Shown piece after piece: positions 13,086-21,616 of a DNA stretch of 64,000 nucleotides (position 1 is its first letter; every line of letters begins with the position of its first letter). The DNA is taken from the IMG/VR virus record IMGVR_UViG_3300015262_000004, positions 1 to 64,000 of that record. One strand, given 5' to 3'. This stretch comes from a virus. The notes beneath the pieces are model-generated. The model did no database searches, had not been told where the DNA came from, and saw only the letters and a list, made by a program, of their open reading frames with translations. The translations under genes and the position numbers were made by a program.

Positions 13086-13681
13086 GACAGTTCTTCGATC
13101 ATGTCGGCCATGTTCGCGATGATCAGCAACACGTCGTCGGTGTGGTCGCCAGCCCGCAACAGATTGAGGCTGGTTTGCATGGCAGCCAAAGCGCTGGCCA
13201 CCGGGTCCGGTGCTACGTGCTCGCTCTGTGCACCGTCGCCGAGGTCGTCGCCACCTTCGCCACCGTCGTTGGCCGGGGCCACTGGCAACTTAGGCGCTTG
13301 TTCCACGCGGTTGGCTTTGCGGCACTCCGTGGCAGCGTGTTGCAGGTTCTTTGGCAGCGTGGCCGGCAAGGTCACAGCCTTGAAAATGGCCATGGCATCG
13401 GCCACCCGGTTCTTGACGGACTTGGCCGACTTGGCCTCTTCGAACGTGCAACCCTGCAACGTGCTGTACGCAGTAGCAAAGGCATCTTGCACGGCTTCAC
13501 GAGCCGTGTCGGGCTCGACTATGCCGCGTGCTTTCAGCATGAGTTCCAGAACACGTTGGGACGCAGACATCAGGTCACTGGCGGCCTCGGTTACATCGGC
13601 ACGCCATGCCAGCACGGAGAACTGGTTAAGTGCGCGGTCTGCAACACGTTGGGCTTTAGCTGCTTTGTTGGTGGTGGTCAT
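13013..13681 (-). CDS. Hypothetical protein (222 aa), acidic C-terminus
   Basis: ATG at 13681 with GAGAGAAG upstream. The N-terminal two thirds are helical (LNQFSVLAWRADVTEAASDL); residues 140-160 are Gly/Asp-rich; and the end is strongly acidic (LADEVEEVTELGDDVPESDA). It is monocistronic, with its own terminator at 12972-12994, next to the origin-like block and the divergent start of the structural region. No domain recognised. An acidic tail like this is common in DNA-metabolism or DNA-mimic proteins, but there is no direct evidence for either. Confidence 0.75.
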   Translation of the reverse strand: MTTTNKAAKAQRVADRALNQFSVLAWRADVTEAASDLMSASQRVLELMLKARGIVEPDTAREAVQDAFATAYSTLQGCTFEEAKSAKSVKNRVADAMAIFKAVTLPATLPKNLQHAATECRKANRVEQAPKLPVAPANDGGEGGDDLGDGAQSEHVAPDPVASALAAMQTSLNLLRAGDHTDDVLLIIANMADMIEELSNALADEVEEVTELGDDVPESDAA

Positions 13682-13802
13682 GGTCGTCTTCTCTCTACAA
13701 GGGGTTGGGCGAAGGTGCCCGGTTGGCCGTGGTGGCCGTCTGTCTCAATGACAGGACTCCAATGTATACCTTTGTGGTAGACGGTGCAGAGGACGTCCAC
13801 CC

Positions 13803-13825
13803 GTTGTCCCTACCGTAGGGACAAC
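13803..13825. repeat. Dispersed hairpin palindrome, copy 10
   Basis: 23-bp perfect palindrome with the core TCCCTACCGTAGGGA (centre base C) and GTTG/CAAC arms. It is about 120 bp upstream of the gene at 13013-13681. Confidence 0.9.
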
Positions 13826-13986
13826 CAAGCATTCTTTTCCGGTGCACAGAGGGGGCCAGGGGGCTGCGCCGGGCGCGCGCTGTTGCTTACCCCCGCTGCA
13901 CATTTGGCGAAGCCCCGACGTAACTTGACACAAAATCCCCCGGTCGCTCCGTTAACCCCGCTCCCTGGCCTGCCCCGTAACACACT

Positions 13987-14021
13987 GTCTACTTGACACG
14001 GTAGACACAATTGCTTAGCAC
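13987..14021 (+). promoter_or_regulatory. Possible promoter with flanking inverted repeat
   Basis: TTGACA at 13993-13998 is enclosed by GTCTAC and GTAGAC, a perfect 6-bp inverted repeat with an 8-bp spacer. Seventeen bp further is TAGCAC, a poor -10 box. It could be a regulated promoter for the rightward genes, or only a binding site. Confidence 0.35.
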
Positions 14022-14278
14022 TCAAGTACCAGGTAACGCTCCACCAGCGTCCACCCGAAAAACTCCGTCAGAAAATTCCTACAATTTTTAACACCTGCCC
14101 TTGCCAGCCCCCTGGAACCTGCACTAACCTTTGCTCTGCCGCCTTCTCCCAAGATTACGCGAGCCCTCCGACCGTCACGGCTCGATCAGGTCACTCGGGT
14201 AAAACTGGGCGGAAGGTGGCACACAAGCCCACCAGTTTGTGTCGCCTCCAAGGCAAACCGCAGGGAAACAGTGTCGCT

Positions 14279-14312
14279 CCCCCGTCCGCTACTCCCACCC
14301 AGCGGACGGGGG
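14279..14312. other. Strong hairpin in the leader of the rightward operon
   Basis: A 12-bp perfect GC-rich stem (CCCCCGTCCGCT pairing with AGCGGACGGGGG) with a 10-nt loop. No T tract follows, so it is not a typical terminator. A second weaker hairpin follows at 14362-14386 (CCGTCGGCT/AGCCG-ACGG). The pair may be a leader or processing structure. Confidence 0.7.
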
Positions 14313-14459
14313 ATCTACATCAAACGTCCGCTAAATCCTGTCCCCCGCTCCCAAATGTCCGCCGTCGGCTACCATCAGCCGGACGGAACTGGCTACACTG
14401 TGTCCGCGTCATACCTGAATCGGCCTCCACTCGGTGGCCACGAATGGAGTGCGACCACC

Positions 14460-14978
14460 ATGGCTACCAAAAAATCTACCCCCCACGAATCCGCCGCGAC
14501 AACCAGTGAATCCGCCGAAGTGCTGTCAAAGTCCGGTGCCGCACTGGAACAGCAAGCGTCGAGTTATGGTGAAACCCGTCCGACCCATGTCAACGGCAAG
14601 TACGTGGGTGACAAGCGCCTCAACGAGAAAACCGGTGAGTGGGAAGCCGACCCGGATGCTGTCGCAGCTGAGGGGGGTACGCGCCCCGAGGACATCTTTG
14701 ACCGCATCGGCAACGCGTTTCCACATGAGGCTCAGCGCCTGGTGATCGAAGAGATCGCACTGCGTGCCGGCATGACGGCCGAGTCGAGCCAGGATCTGCC
14801 AGACAACTACCCTACCGGCGGCAAGTCGACCGCTTCGTTGCGCTCCGACCTGACCCGCAGCGGCGGCGAAACCAGCGGCCCCGTGCCGGTACCACCGGGA
14901 GAAAACGGTGAGGCAGCGGACACCCCGGCGCCTGCGTCCACCGACGTCAATGGCGCACCGGCCCGCACCGGACTCTGA
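14460..14978 (+). CDS. Hypothetical protein (172 aa), low complexity ends
   Basis: ATG at 14460 with GGAG 10 nt upstream. The N-terminus is Ser/Thr/Glu-rich, the middle contains KYVGDKRLNEKTGEWEADPD, and the end is Pro/Ala/Gly-rich. It is followed by a strong terminator. Its position at the start of the structural region suggests a minor virion or morphogenesis protein. No domain recognised. Confidence 0.75.
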   Translation: MATKKSTPHESAATTSESAEVLSKSGAALEQQASSYGETRPTHVNGKYVGDKRLNEKTGEWEADPDAVAAEGGTRPEDIFDRIGNAFPHEAQRLVIEEIALRAGMTAESSQDLPDNYPTGGKSTASLRSDLTRSGGETSGPVPVPPGENGEAADTPAPASTDVNGAPARTGL

Positions 14979-14992
14979 TCGGTTGACCCTAG

Positions 14993-15020
14993 CCCCGACC
15001 CGCAAGGTCGGGGTTTCGTT
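14993..15020 (+). terminator. Rho-independent terminator
   Basis: CCCCGACC/GGTCGGGG, an 8-bp stem with a 5-nt loop, followed by TTTCGTT, directly after the gene at 14460-14978. Confidence 0.8.
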
Positions 15021-15029
15021 GGAGGTGTT

Positions 15030-15218
15030 ATGGAGCCGCAACCACCAAGAATCGTCCGGTGCAACGGGGTGAACTACCGCGTGCTGGGGACCGCGAACCG
15101 CGCCCGGTCGGGCCGCAAAGCACCCCTGGTTGTGTACCAGGACATGGCCACCGGCTGGCTGTTCTACTGCACCCAGCAGGATTTCGACGAACACATGTTT
15201 CCAACGGGCGAGGTGTGA
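15030..15218 (+). CDS. Small DUF1653-like protein (62 aa)
   Basis: ATG at 15030 after TTGGAGGTGTT. It contains VNYRVLGTANRARSGRKAPL, VVYQDMATGWLFYC and a C-terminal F-x-x-H-M-F, the general pattern of the small DUF1653 fold (x-Y-x-V-L-G-x-A, P-L-V-V-Y). Assignment by pattern only. It is the first of three packed small genes. Confidence 0.65.
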   Translation: MEPQPPRIVRCNGVNYRVLGTANRARSGRKAPLVVYQDMATGWLFYCTQQDFDEHMFPTGEV

Positions 15219-15219
15219 C

Positions 15220-15441
15220 ATGGGCAGGGGCATTGATTTGGCGCGGGAGTTGGGCAACCACGAACATGCCGACGCGATCGACAACATGAAAGACCAGCTG
15301 CTGTTGGTGCTGATCAAGCGCCTGGGCAGCGACATCCGCATCCCCGCTGCTGAGATCGACGCCACCGGCGGGTTGATCCTGGAGATGTCGATGGATCAGC
15401 TCACGCGTGAGTTTCACTTTGTGGTCAGCGGTAAGCACTGA
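15220..15441 (+). CDS. Hypothetical protein (73 aa)
   Basis: The ATG at 15220 immediately follows the previous gene. It begins MGRGIDLARELGNHEHADAI and ends QLTREFHFVVSGKH. The opening LARELGNHEHADAIDNMKDQ resembles small phage proteins of unknown function. The next gene overlaps its stop (TGATG). Confidence 0.7.
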   Translation: MGRGIDLARELGNHEHADAIDNMKDQLLLVLIKRLGSDIRIPAAEIDATGGLILEMSMDQLTREFHFVVSGKH

Positions 15442-15638
15442 TGACCCTGACGCTCGACACGCTGCGGCCGCACCTCAAGAAAATGCTCCCGGTCGAGGCG
15501 CAGCAGCTGTACGTGGACGGGTACAACAAGGCGATCGCGGACGGGTACGAGGATGAGTGGGTCGAGGCGGCGGCGATGCAGGCCGTCATCGATCGGTACG
15601 AGCCCCCGCGCGGACCATGGGTAAAGAGACAAAGGTGA
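15441..15638 (+). CDS. Hypothetical protein (65 aa)
   Basis: The ATG at 15441 overlaps the upstream stop. It encodes MTLTLDTLRPHLKKMLPVEA, then a helix with EDEWVEAAAMQAVIDRYEPP. No domain recognised. Confidence 0.65.
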   Translation: MTLTLDTLRPHLKKMLPVEAQQLYVDGYNKAIADGYEDEWVEAAAMQAVIDRYEPPRGPWVKRQR

Positions 15639-15677
15639 ACAGCGAGTGAACAATGTGTACTTTGTCCGCCACCCGAG

Positions 15678-15706
15678 TTGACGTCCGTCTACTCTGCTGC
15701 GATAGT
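15678..15706 (+). promoter_or_regulatory. Sigma70-like promoter for the fibre genes
   Basis: TTGACG (15678-15683) and GATAGT (15701-15706) with 17 bp spacing, and a GTCTACT box in the spacer. The gene at 15738 starts about 25 nt after the expected transcription start. It probably drives the genes to 20675. Confidence 0.65.
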
Positions 15707-15737
15707 TCGGTGAACACGTCCGTCCCGGAGACGAACC

Positions 15738-16049
15738 ATGGACTTTACCGGACTCACCTACCGCTTCCGCACCCAAGACACCAAAGCCAGCCGCGCTCGC
15801 AAACTGAATAAGTTGCTGGCCACCCCGCTGCCTGCGGCCGATTACTTCCGCGAAGTACCCCAAACCCCGATGCAGTGGCAGCTGATGTTGAACGCCGCCG
15901 TGCGCGACCTGGTGGCTGACGGGTACGCCTTCGATGGGCAACCGCTGCTTGATGGCGGACCGCTGGTGTTCCGCACCCGGGACTCGGGGCCGGCGCGCAC
16001 TCGCAAGCTCAACGTGTTGTCGGCCGTGATTGACGCGGGCAACGCCTAA
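15738..16049 (+). CDS. Hypothetical protein (103 aa) with an internal duplication
   Basis: ATG at 15738 with GGAG upstream. Residues 8-25 (YRFRTQDTKASRARKLNKLL) and residues about 77-97 (LVFRTRDSGPARTRKLNVLS) share the pattern F-R-T-x-D-x-x-x-x-R-x-R-K-L-N-x-L. Two copies of a short basic module therefore flank a helical middle. Function unknown, possibly a virion protein. Confidence 0.7.
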   Translation: MDFTGLTYRFRTQDTKASRARKLNKLLATPLPAADYFREVPQTPMQWQLMLNAAVRDLVADGYAFDGQPLLDGGPLVFRTRDSGPARTRKLNVLSAVIDAGNA

Positions 16050-16063
16050 GTCCGAGGTGCCCT

Positions 16064-16840
16064 ATGCTCGGCGACGTTGATCCGCAACAGCTCAGAATCA
16101 TTGCCTGGCGGCCGGTGGTCTACACCGGTCACGACAACCTCACGGCCGTGAAAATCACCCAGTTTGACGCGGAGCTGCGCCGTGACGTCCCCCTGAATTT
16201 CACCGCCCTGACCCGCCTGGTCCTGACGTTCCCCGAGGTAACCCCGCCGATCAGCTTCGACAGTGCTGTGTTACCTGACAACACGTTGGACTGGCTGCAG
16301 GGCGACGGCGTGCTGGCGTTCAACCTGACGGAATACGACATCCCCGAGGGCACCTACAACGCCGAGCTGGTGGCGTACGACGCCGAGCACGATCGCGGTC
16401 AAGTGATCGCCACGCTGCAGAGTCCGCGCCCCGGGTTGGCCCTCACCTTCGACCAGGTCAGCGGCGACGGCGCCCTGCCGCCTCCCGTCCCGGTCGGGGG
16501 CGGTCAGTCGGTACGGGTTGCCGGCGAAGTTATCTCGGCGCTGCGCGTGGTGTACGAGTCCGGCGATCGGGTGTTCAAGCTCGATCAGACCTCGAACAAC
16601 GTCCAGGGCCTGCTGGGCATCAGTGTGACGGCCGCGCAAGAAGGCGGCTCGATCAAGATCCAGCGGGACGGGACGATTGAAACCCCGGGTTGGACGTGGG
16701 CTGAGGGCCTGGTGTTCCTGGGCATGGACGGCCTGCTGACGCAGGTAGTACCCACAACGGGTTGGGAGGTTGTCGTGGGGTATGCCCCCTCGCCTACGCG
16801 CCTGAACCTGGACTTTGATGAGCCGGTTTTACTGGCGTAG
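16064..16840 (+). CDS. Probable tail/fibre-associated structural protein (258 aa)
   Basis: Beta-rich protein, first of the block ending in the three fibre genes. Residues 1-125 resemble the immunoglobulin-like or baseplate-associated strand patterns of phage tail proteins (FTALTRLVLTFPEVTPPISF); residues 160-258 form a second beta domain. It ends 3 bp before the next gene. Role inferred from position. Confidence 0.65.
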   Translation: MLGDVDPQQLRIIAWRPVVYTGHDNLTAVKITQFDAELRRDVPLNFTALTRLVLTFPEVTPPISFDSAVLPDNTLDWLQGDGVLAFNLTEYDIPEGTYNAELVAYDAEHDRGQVIATLQSPRPGLALTFDQVSGDGALPPPVPVGGGQSVRVAGEVISALRVVYESGDRVFKLDQTSNNVQGLLGISVTAAQEGGSIKIQRDGTIETPGWTWAEGLVFLGMDGLLTQVVPTTGWEVVVGYAPSPTRLNLDFDEPVLLA

Positions 16841-16843
16841 GAG

Positions 16844-17365
16844 ATGGTCATGGTGGACAAAGTTTTACAACGGGTGGCCGGGAAATTACAACAGTACACT
16901 CCCGTGACAACTTCGGCCGGCGCCGCTGATTCGGGAAAGATCCCAGCACTTGGCCCTGACGGCAAGTTCGATAGTTCGATGTATAACGCCGGTTCGGGGG
17001 TGCAAACGCAACCCGTTCTCGCTTCGGAGGCGATCGGCGCCGGGAAATTCGTCAACCTGTACGCGAACGCCGGGGTAATCAACTGCCGCCTGGCCGACAA
17101 CTCGAACAGCCGGCCGGCCCACGGGTTCGTTTTAGCCGCGGTGGCCAGCGCTGCGGTCGCGGCCGTTCACGACCTGGACGCCATGAACACCGGGATGACG
17201 GGGCTGACGGTGGGTGCTGATTACTACCTGGGCACTGCAGGCGGTGTGATCACCCCTGCGCTGGATGCGACCACGGCTACCGCTGGGACGATCGATCAGA
17301 AGCTGGGGTACGCCAAGAGCGCGACCGAACTCGACACCGACGACTACGACTACGTGGTGCTGTAA
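16844..17365 (+). CDS. Probable virion surface protein (173 aa)
   Basis: Frame from 16844 (MVMVDKVLQRVAGKLQQYTP); the second ATG at 16850 is an alternative start. It contains the sequence SGKIPALGPDGKFDSSMY, common in phage fibre or head-fibre N-termini, followed by beta-rich sequence with GFVLAAVASAAVAAVHD and YYLGTAGGVITPAL. This resembles head-fibre/tail-fibre attachment proteins. Its stop overlaps the next start (TAATG). Confidence 0.65.
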   Translation: MVMVDKVLQRVAGKLQQYTPVTTSAGAADSGKIPALGPDGKFDSSMYNAGSGVQTQPVLASEAIGAGKFVNLYANAGVINCRLADNSNSRPAHGFVLAAVASAAVAAVHDLDAMNTGMTGLTVGADYYLGTAGGVITPALDATTATAGTIDQKLGYAKSATELDTDDYDYVVL

Positions 17366-18237
17366 TGGCAAACCGACTGCCGCTGATTCGCACCGGGGGC
17401 AAGACCCGGCAGCTGCAGGTGGGCGACAACCTGCAGCTGCCAGGGGCGCTGAACGACCCGACCATGGTCGTGGTAACGGCGAGCAACGGCATGGACCTGA
17501 TGAACCGGGGGTCGACAACCCTGCGGCTCGACAGGACGTCGTTTACGCAGATCGACAACTTTGGCACGGGCACCGCCGGCACCCGCCGGACGCTGTTCTT
17601 CAACACCGGGTTGATCGCGCTGATGTCGAACGCGAACACGAAACTGCCGGGGAACGTGCAGATCAGCCCGGAAGTCGGCGACGTCGGAGAGTTCCTGTGC
17701 GAGGGCGGCATTGTGTGGCGCTGCCTGTGGTACCACCGCGCCGGGTACCTGACCACCGAGAAACTGCCCTTGGCCGGCGGCCGGATGACCGGCGCGATCG
17801 AGTACGCCGGGTACCTGTCGATCACTGCGGCTACCGGAATGAACATCGGCGCGGTCAACTCCAACACCGTGCGGGTCGACAGCGCCGGTGCGGTCACGGT
17901 CAACAGCTTCGGTAGCGGTACCAACGGCACCCGGCGGATTCTGTTCTTCAACACCGCGTTGGTCACCCTGGTCCATAACAGTTCGTTAACGATCCTGCCT
18001 GGTAACGCGAACATCGTTGCGGGTCTGGGTGACCATGCGGAATTTGCGTGTGAAGGCGGCAGCACTTGGCGGTGCATGTGGTACCAGCGCCGTAACGGCA
18101 GAGCCTTGGTCGAATCGGCGGCTGCGATCAGCACTGACGCAGACAACCGATTGATCGCCGGTACCGACGGAAAACTGTTCGTGTCCGACACGTTGAACCC
18201 CGACCCCCTCATGTACTACATCCTTGCTCGGAGCTGA
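17365..18237 (+). CDS. Modular fibre protein 1 (290 aa)
   Basis: Beta-rich protein with two copies of a repeated module; the second reads LPLAGGRMTGAIEYAGYLSI, then NTVRVDSAGAVTVNSFGSGT, VTLVHNSSLTILPGNANIV and HAEFACEGGSTWRCMWYQR. The same module recurs in the proteins encoded at 18240-19526 and, more diverged, at 19530-20675. At the DNA level the stretch around 18030-18060 is almost identical to 19060-19090. Such modules are typical of fibre shafts or adhesins. Host-receptor binding is inferred. Confidence 0.8.
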   Translation: MANRLPLIRTGGKTRQLQVGDNLQLPGALNDPTMVVVTASNGMDLMNRGSTTLRLDRTSFTQIDNFGTGTAGTRRTLFFNTGLIALMSNANTKLPGNVQISPEVGDVGEFLCEGGIVWRCLWYHRAGYLTTEKLPLAGGRMTGAIEYAGYLSITAATGMNIGAVNSNTVRVDSAGAVTVNSFGSGTNGTRRILFFNTALVTLVHNSSLTILPGNANIVAGLGDHAEFACEGGSTWRCMWYQRRNGRALVESAAAISTDADNRLIAGTDGKLFVSDTLNPDPLMYYILARS

Positions 18238-18239
18238 AA

Positions 18240-19526
18240 ATGACTATCGAAGCCAAACTGATTTCACTCGCACAAGCAGTCGGCGCCGATGTCAAAGCGC
18301 TGAAATTGGCCGACGGTGACCTCACGTCCCTGTCGACCACCGCCAAGGACAACCTGGTCGCGGCCCTCAACGAGGTGTTCGACCTGGTCGCAGCCGGTGG
18401 CGAAGACCCGACCAAACTCCCGCTGGAAGGCGGCAACATGACGGGGCCGATCAACGATGCCCCGGCGGTTGATTTGAACTTCACATCGAACAAGGATATT
18501 GGGGCGGCGGATTCCAATTACGTCACCGCCACTACGTCCACAACGACCACGATCGCGACGTTCCCGGCGAGCGTGACCGGCGCGGTGCGCTACGTTGATT
18601 TCCAGACCCCCGAGCTGACGCTGCAGCACAACTCACGGCTCCTCCTGCCAGGCTCGGCGAACATCCTCACGACCGTTGGTGATAAAGCGAAGTTCCGGTG
18701 CGCAGGTGGGGACTTCTGGGTGTGCGATTGGTACCGCCGCGCGAACGGCCAGGCCGTGGTCGCTTCACCGGACGCGACGAAACTGCCGCTGGCCGGCGGG
18801 CGAATGACCGGTCCGATTGAGTACGTCGGGTACGGTGCGATCAACGCAGCCGACAACCTGAATCTCGCATCGGTCAACGCCAATACCGTGCGGATCGACA
18901 ACCCTGGCAACGGCGCGATCACGATCAACAACATTGCCTCGGGCACCAGTGGCACCCGCCGGATTGTGTTCTTCAACGGTGCGGGCGTCACCCTGGTCCA
19001 TAACAGTGGGCTCACGATCCTACCCGGGAACGCGAACATCGTGGCGGCCCCCGGCGACCATGCGGAATTTGCGTGTGAAGGCGGCGCGACCTGGCGCTGC
19101 ATGTGGTACATGCGCCGAGATGGTACGGCCTTGGTTTCCAGTGGCGGCGGCGCGGCGATCGATGACACCGCCGGCACCGGCGACACCGATGTCACCTGGT
19201 CAGCCGACAAGAGCGTGACGTTTATCACCGACGCGGTGGCCACGCTCGAAGCCAGTTTGATGGGCGGCGCGGGTTCGGCTTACGACACGTTCAAAGAGCT
19301 GCAGGATTTGATCATCGCCGATCAGTCCGGCCTGGCAGCGCTCGCTGCAGACATTGCCAACCGCGTGCGTTTTGACGCGGCGCAAACCCTCGACACCACG
19401 CAGAAAACTCAAGCCCGTACGAATATCGGCGCGGTGTCTCAGGCCGATGTTGACGCAACGATTGTCGCCACCGTCGGCGACGTAGCCCACGATTTTGTTG
19501 CCGACTATGTCGCGGCCAAGGCGTAA
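18240..19526 (+). CDS. Modular fibre protein 2 (428 aa)
   Basis: The N-terminus MTIEAKLISLAQAVGADVKA is a short helical segment also seen in the third fibre protein, likely a docking or trimerisation helix. Two beta modules follow (GGNMTGPINDAPAVDLNFTS and GGRMTGPIEYVGYGAINAAD), each ending C-E/A-G-G-x-x-W-x-C-x-W-Y. A C-terminal segment has YDTFKELQDLIIADQSGLAA, which is typical of phage tail fibres. It starts 3 bp after fibre gene 1. Confidence 0.82.
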   Translation: MTIEAKLISLAQAVGADVKALKLADGDLTSLSTTAKDNLVAALNEVFDLVAAGGEDPTKLPLEGGNMTGPINDAPAVDLNFTSNKDIGAADSNYVTATTSTTTTIATFPASVTGAVRYVDFQTPELTLQHNSRLLLPGSANILTTVGDKAKFRCAGGDFWVCDWYRRANGQAVVASPDATKLPLAGGRMTGPIEYVGYGAINAADNLNLASVNANTVRIDNPGNGAITINNIASGTSGTRRIVFFNGAGVTLVHNSGLTILPGNANIVAAPGDHAEFACEGGATWRCMWYMRRDGTALVSSGGGAAIDDTAGTGDTDVTWSADKSVTFITDAVATLEASLMGGAGSAYDTFKELQDLIIADQSGLAALAADIANRVRFDAAQTLDTTQKTQARTNIGAVSQADVDATIVATVGDVAHDFVADYVAAKA

Positions 19527-19529
19527 ATC

Positions 19530-20675
19530 ATGCCCACTCAAACGGAAGAAATCATTGCGTTAGCCCAGAGCATTGCGGCCGACATCAAGCTGTTGGCGAA
19601 CAGCAAAGTCGACCAGGTCGAGGGCAAAGAGTTGTCGACCGAGGACTACACCACCGCCGAGAAAACCAAACTCGGCGGCCTGGCCAACTTCGACCCGGCA
19701 ACGCTGGATAGCCAGTTCGCCGCCAAGCAAGACAAGGTGACGGGCAAAGGGCTGTCGACCGAGGACTACACGACGCCCGAGAAAACGAAGTTGGCAGGGC
19801 TGGTCCCGTCGGATTTCCCCACCTTGGCAATCGCCGCGACGATGGATATCGGCGCGATCAACTCGCGGACAATCAGCGTTACTGCCTTTGGCGGCGGCGT
19901 GGCCATCACGTCGTTGGGCACCGCCCCGGCGGGGGTTACCAGAACCCTGGTGTTCACTGCCCTCGGCGCCGGCGCAAAATCGATGACACACAACGCCACG
20001 TCGCTGATTTTGCCGGGCGCGATAAACCTGACTTTGACGGTGGGCACCGTGGTCGAAGTGGTGTCGCTCGGCGGTGGTAACTGGCGCGCAACGAGCGTCA
20101 CCAAGTCCAACGGTCAAGCCGTGGCCGCTACCCCCTTCGCAGGGGGCACGCTGACGGCGGCATTGAACGAAGCGCCGATGCAGAACATCACGGCCGCCGA
20201 AACCATGAATATTGCCGCGACCACTGCGAACACCTGGATTATCAACGCCGGCACCGAAGGCACAGAGATCGTCAACCTCGGGACCATAGCGGCGGGCGCT
20301 AGACGAACCGTAGTCAACCTAGCCAGCCAGATGGTGTTTAAAAACACGAACCTGGCGCTACCGAACGGCTTAGACCTGGTTTTCCCTTATGGCGACGTTG
20401 TCGAGTTTTTGAGCCAGGGCAACGGCGCTTGGATGTGCGTGGGGTATCTGGCCGCCAGTGGAATGCTACGGGCCGGGGCGATTCAGGTCAGTCAGTCCGG
20501 CGTGCTTGGCGGCCTGGTGGATATTGGCCCCGGGTCCAGCGGGTCCGGCTCGGCGCCGATAAAACTACATGCCGGGACTGTCATGGCGACCCCGGAAACC
20601 GGCGCCTTTGAGTTCGACGGGAGCGACCTGTTTTTCACCATAGCCGGCCAACGCAAGAAATTCACCCTCACGTAA
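19530..20675 (+). CDS. Modular fibre protein 3 (381 aa)
   Basis: The N-terminus MPTQTEEIIALAQSIAADIK parallels fibre protein 2. Two short repeats, KGLSTEDYTTPEKTKLAGL and KELSTEDYTTAEKTKLGGL, are the common phage tail-fibre collagen-like linker. Beta modules follow and the C-terminus is FDGSDLFFTIAGQRKKFTLT. The DNA of the STEDYTT repeat is tandemly duplicated. Last gene before the gene-free region at 20.7-21.7 kb. Confidence 0.82.
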   Translation: MPTQTEEIIALAQSIAADIKLLANSKVDQVEGKELSTEDYTTAEKTKLGGLANFDPATLDSQFAAKQDKVTGKGLSTEDYTTPEKTKLAGLVPSDFPTLAIAATMDIGAINSRTISVTAFGGGVAITSLGTAPAGVTRTLVFTALGAGAKSMTHNATSLILPGAINLTLTVGTVVEVVSLGGGNWRATSVTKSNGQAVAATPFAGGTLTAALNEAPMQNITAAETMNIAATTANTWIINAGTEGTEIVNLGTIAAGARRTVVNLASQMVFKNTNLALPNGLDLVFPYGDVVEFLSQGNGAWMCVGYLAASGMLRAGAIQVSQSGVLGGLVDIGPGSSGSGSAPIKLHAGTVMATPETGAFEFDGSDLFFTIAGQRKKFTLT

Positions 20676-20692
20676 CAAGGGCAAAGCCTGGG

Positions 20693-20709
20693 ATCCCTAC
20701 TGTAGGGAT
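20693..20709. repeat. Dispersed hairpin palindrome, copy 11
   Basis: ATCCCTACTGTAGGGAT, with further pairing GGG/TCC outside if G-U is allowed. It lies 18 bp after the third fibre gene. It is the only copy inside the rightward structural block. Confidence 0.9.
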
Positions 20710-20890
20710 TCCGTGGCTTCACCCACTCCCCGGGGTAAGGAGGTATGTGTGCCCGAGGGGCGGGGCTGGAAAAGGAGGAAGCCAAACAACGGCTTCGCTG
20801 AATGGCCTTGTCCTACGCTACGCTACGGAACGGCCGGGATAATGTTTTCGCCTAACGGCTCAGCCCTTTAGGCAGTCCCTACGGGCCTGC

Positions 20891-20927
20891 AAAACAATAA
20901 GGTTGCGCTTGACAGCGCGCTTGTTTT
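20891..20927 (+). terminator. Hairpin with T run, possible terminator of the fibre operon
   Basis: Outer stem AAAACAA/TTGTTTT and inner stem GCGCT/AGCGC (loop TGAC), ending in TTGTTTT. It is bulged, so only a candidate. Confidence 0.45.
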
Positions 20928-21422
20928 AGAGCCTTTCCGGCATAGCCGGCCCCGGTAAATCGGCCTAAAAAAATAGGCAAATTCACCCGACATTTCCTGC
21001 AGCGAGAAAGCACCTGTCTCAGCCTTTCCGCCCAACGCCATTCAACACTTTGCGGGGTTGGTTACATCGGCGCCCCGGCCCTCCTGGTGTGTTGCGATGG
21101 TGGGTTTTGAGACAGTTGCGGTGCCCGTGGTTGGGTTTTAGCTCCGCCCTGCCATTGCCTTCTCGACCCTCATAGAGGGTTCGCACCTATCGGCCTTGCC
21201 AGTCGCCCTGGGAGACCCCCTTGATGGACGACTAATACGTTCCCGCGCCCAAAGCATCTTGATTCCAAGCGTCGGAAAGAGGTATCGGGAGAGAGAAGGA
21301 AGCTAGACAAACGACACGAATGCCGCCAGAATTGGCTTACCTGGTCTCGATCCCTGCCCGCTAAAGCTGAGATTTCCCGAGACCTAGGCTAGAGCGCTTG
21401 CCGGCGCCGCTAGCCCGAATGG

Positions 21423-21452
21423 AACCCCGCCAAGTGCGGGGTTTCTTCGTTC
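21423..21452 (+). terminator. Rho-independent terminator
   Basis: AACCCCGC/GCGGGGTT, an 8-bp stem with the loop CAAGT, followed by TCTTCGTTCT. It ends any transcript crossing the gene-free region. Confidence 0.85.
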
Positions 21453-21587
21453 TGGGGCATCCAAAATGCCACCAGCACGATTTGCAAAAACTTGAATAAA
21501 ATCTAGCACCTACATCGCATTGGTGCCCCGACAAGATAAGCCGTTTGTCCGACGATCGCAAATGGATTTTGTGCGGTGGTCAACAAG

Positions 21588-21616
21588 TTGACGGCAAGTT
21601 GTTGGCTTAGTTATTG
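21588..21616 (+). promoter_or_regulatory. Candidate promoter for terminase and portal genes
   Basis: TTGACG (21588-21593), 17 bp, then TTATTG. The -35 box is good and the -10 box poor. Two GTCCACT-like boxes follow. It is placed about 75 bp before the small terminase gene and after the terminator at 21423-21452. Confidence 0.4.

Larger units (their letters stand above)
13682..14459. other. Divergent intergenic region
   Basis: About 780 bp without a convincing gene, between leftward and rightward transcription. It holds palindrome copy 10, a TTGACA box inside a GTCTAC/GTAGAC inverted repeat (13987-14006), a 12-bp-stem hairpin (14279-14312) and a smaller hairpin (14362-14386). It probably contains promoters in both directions. 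Confidence 0.6.
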
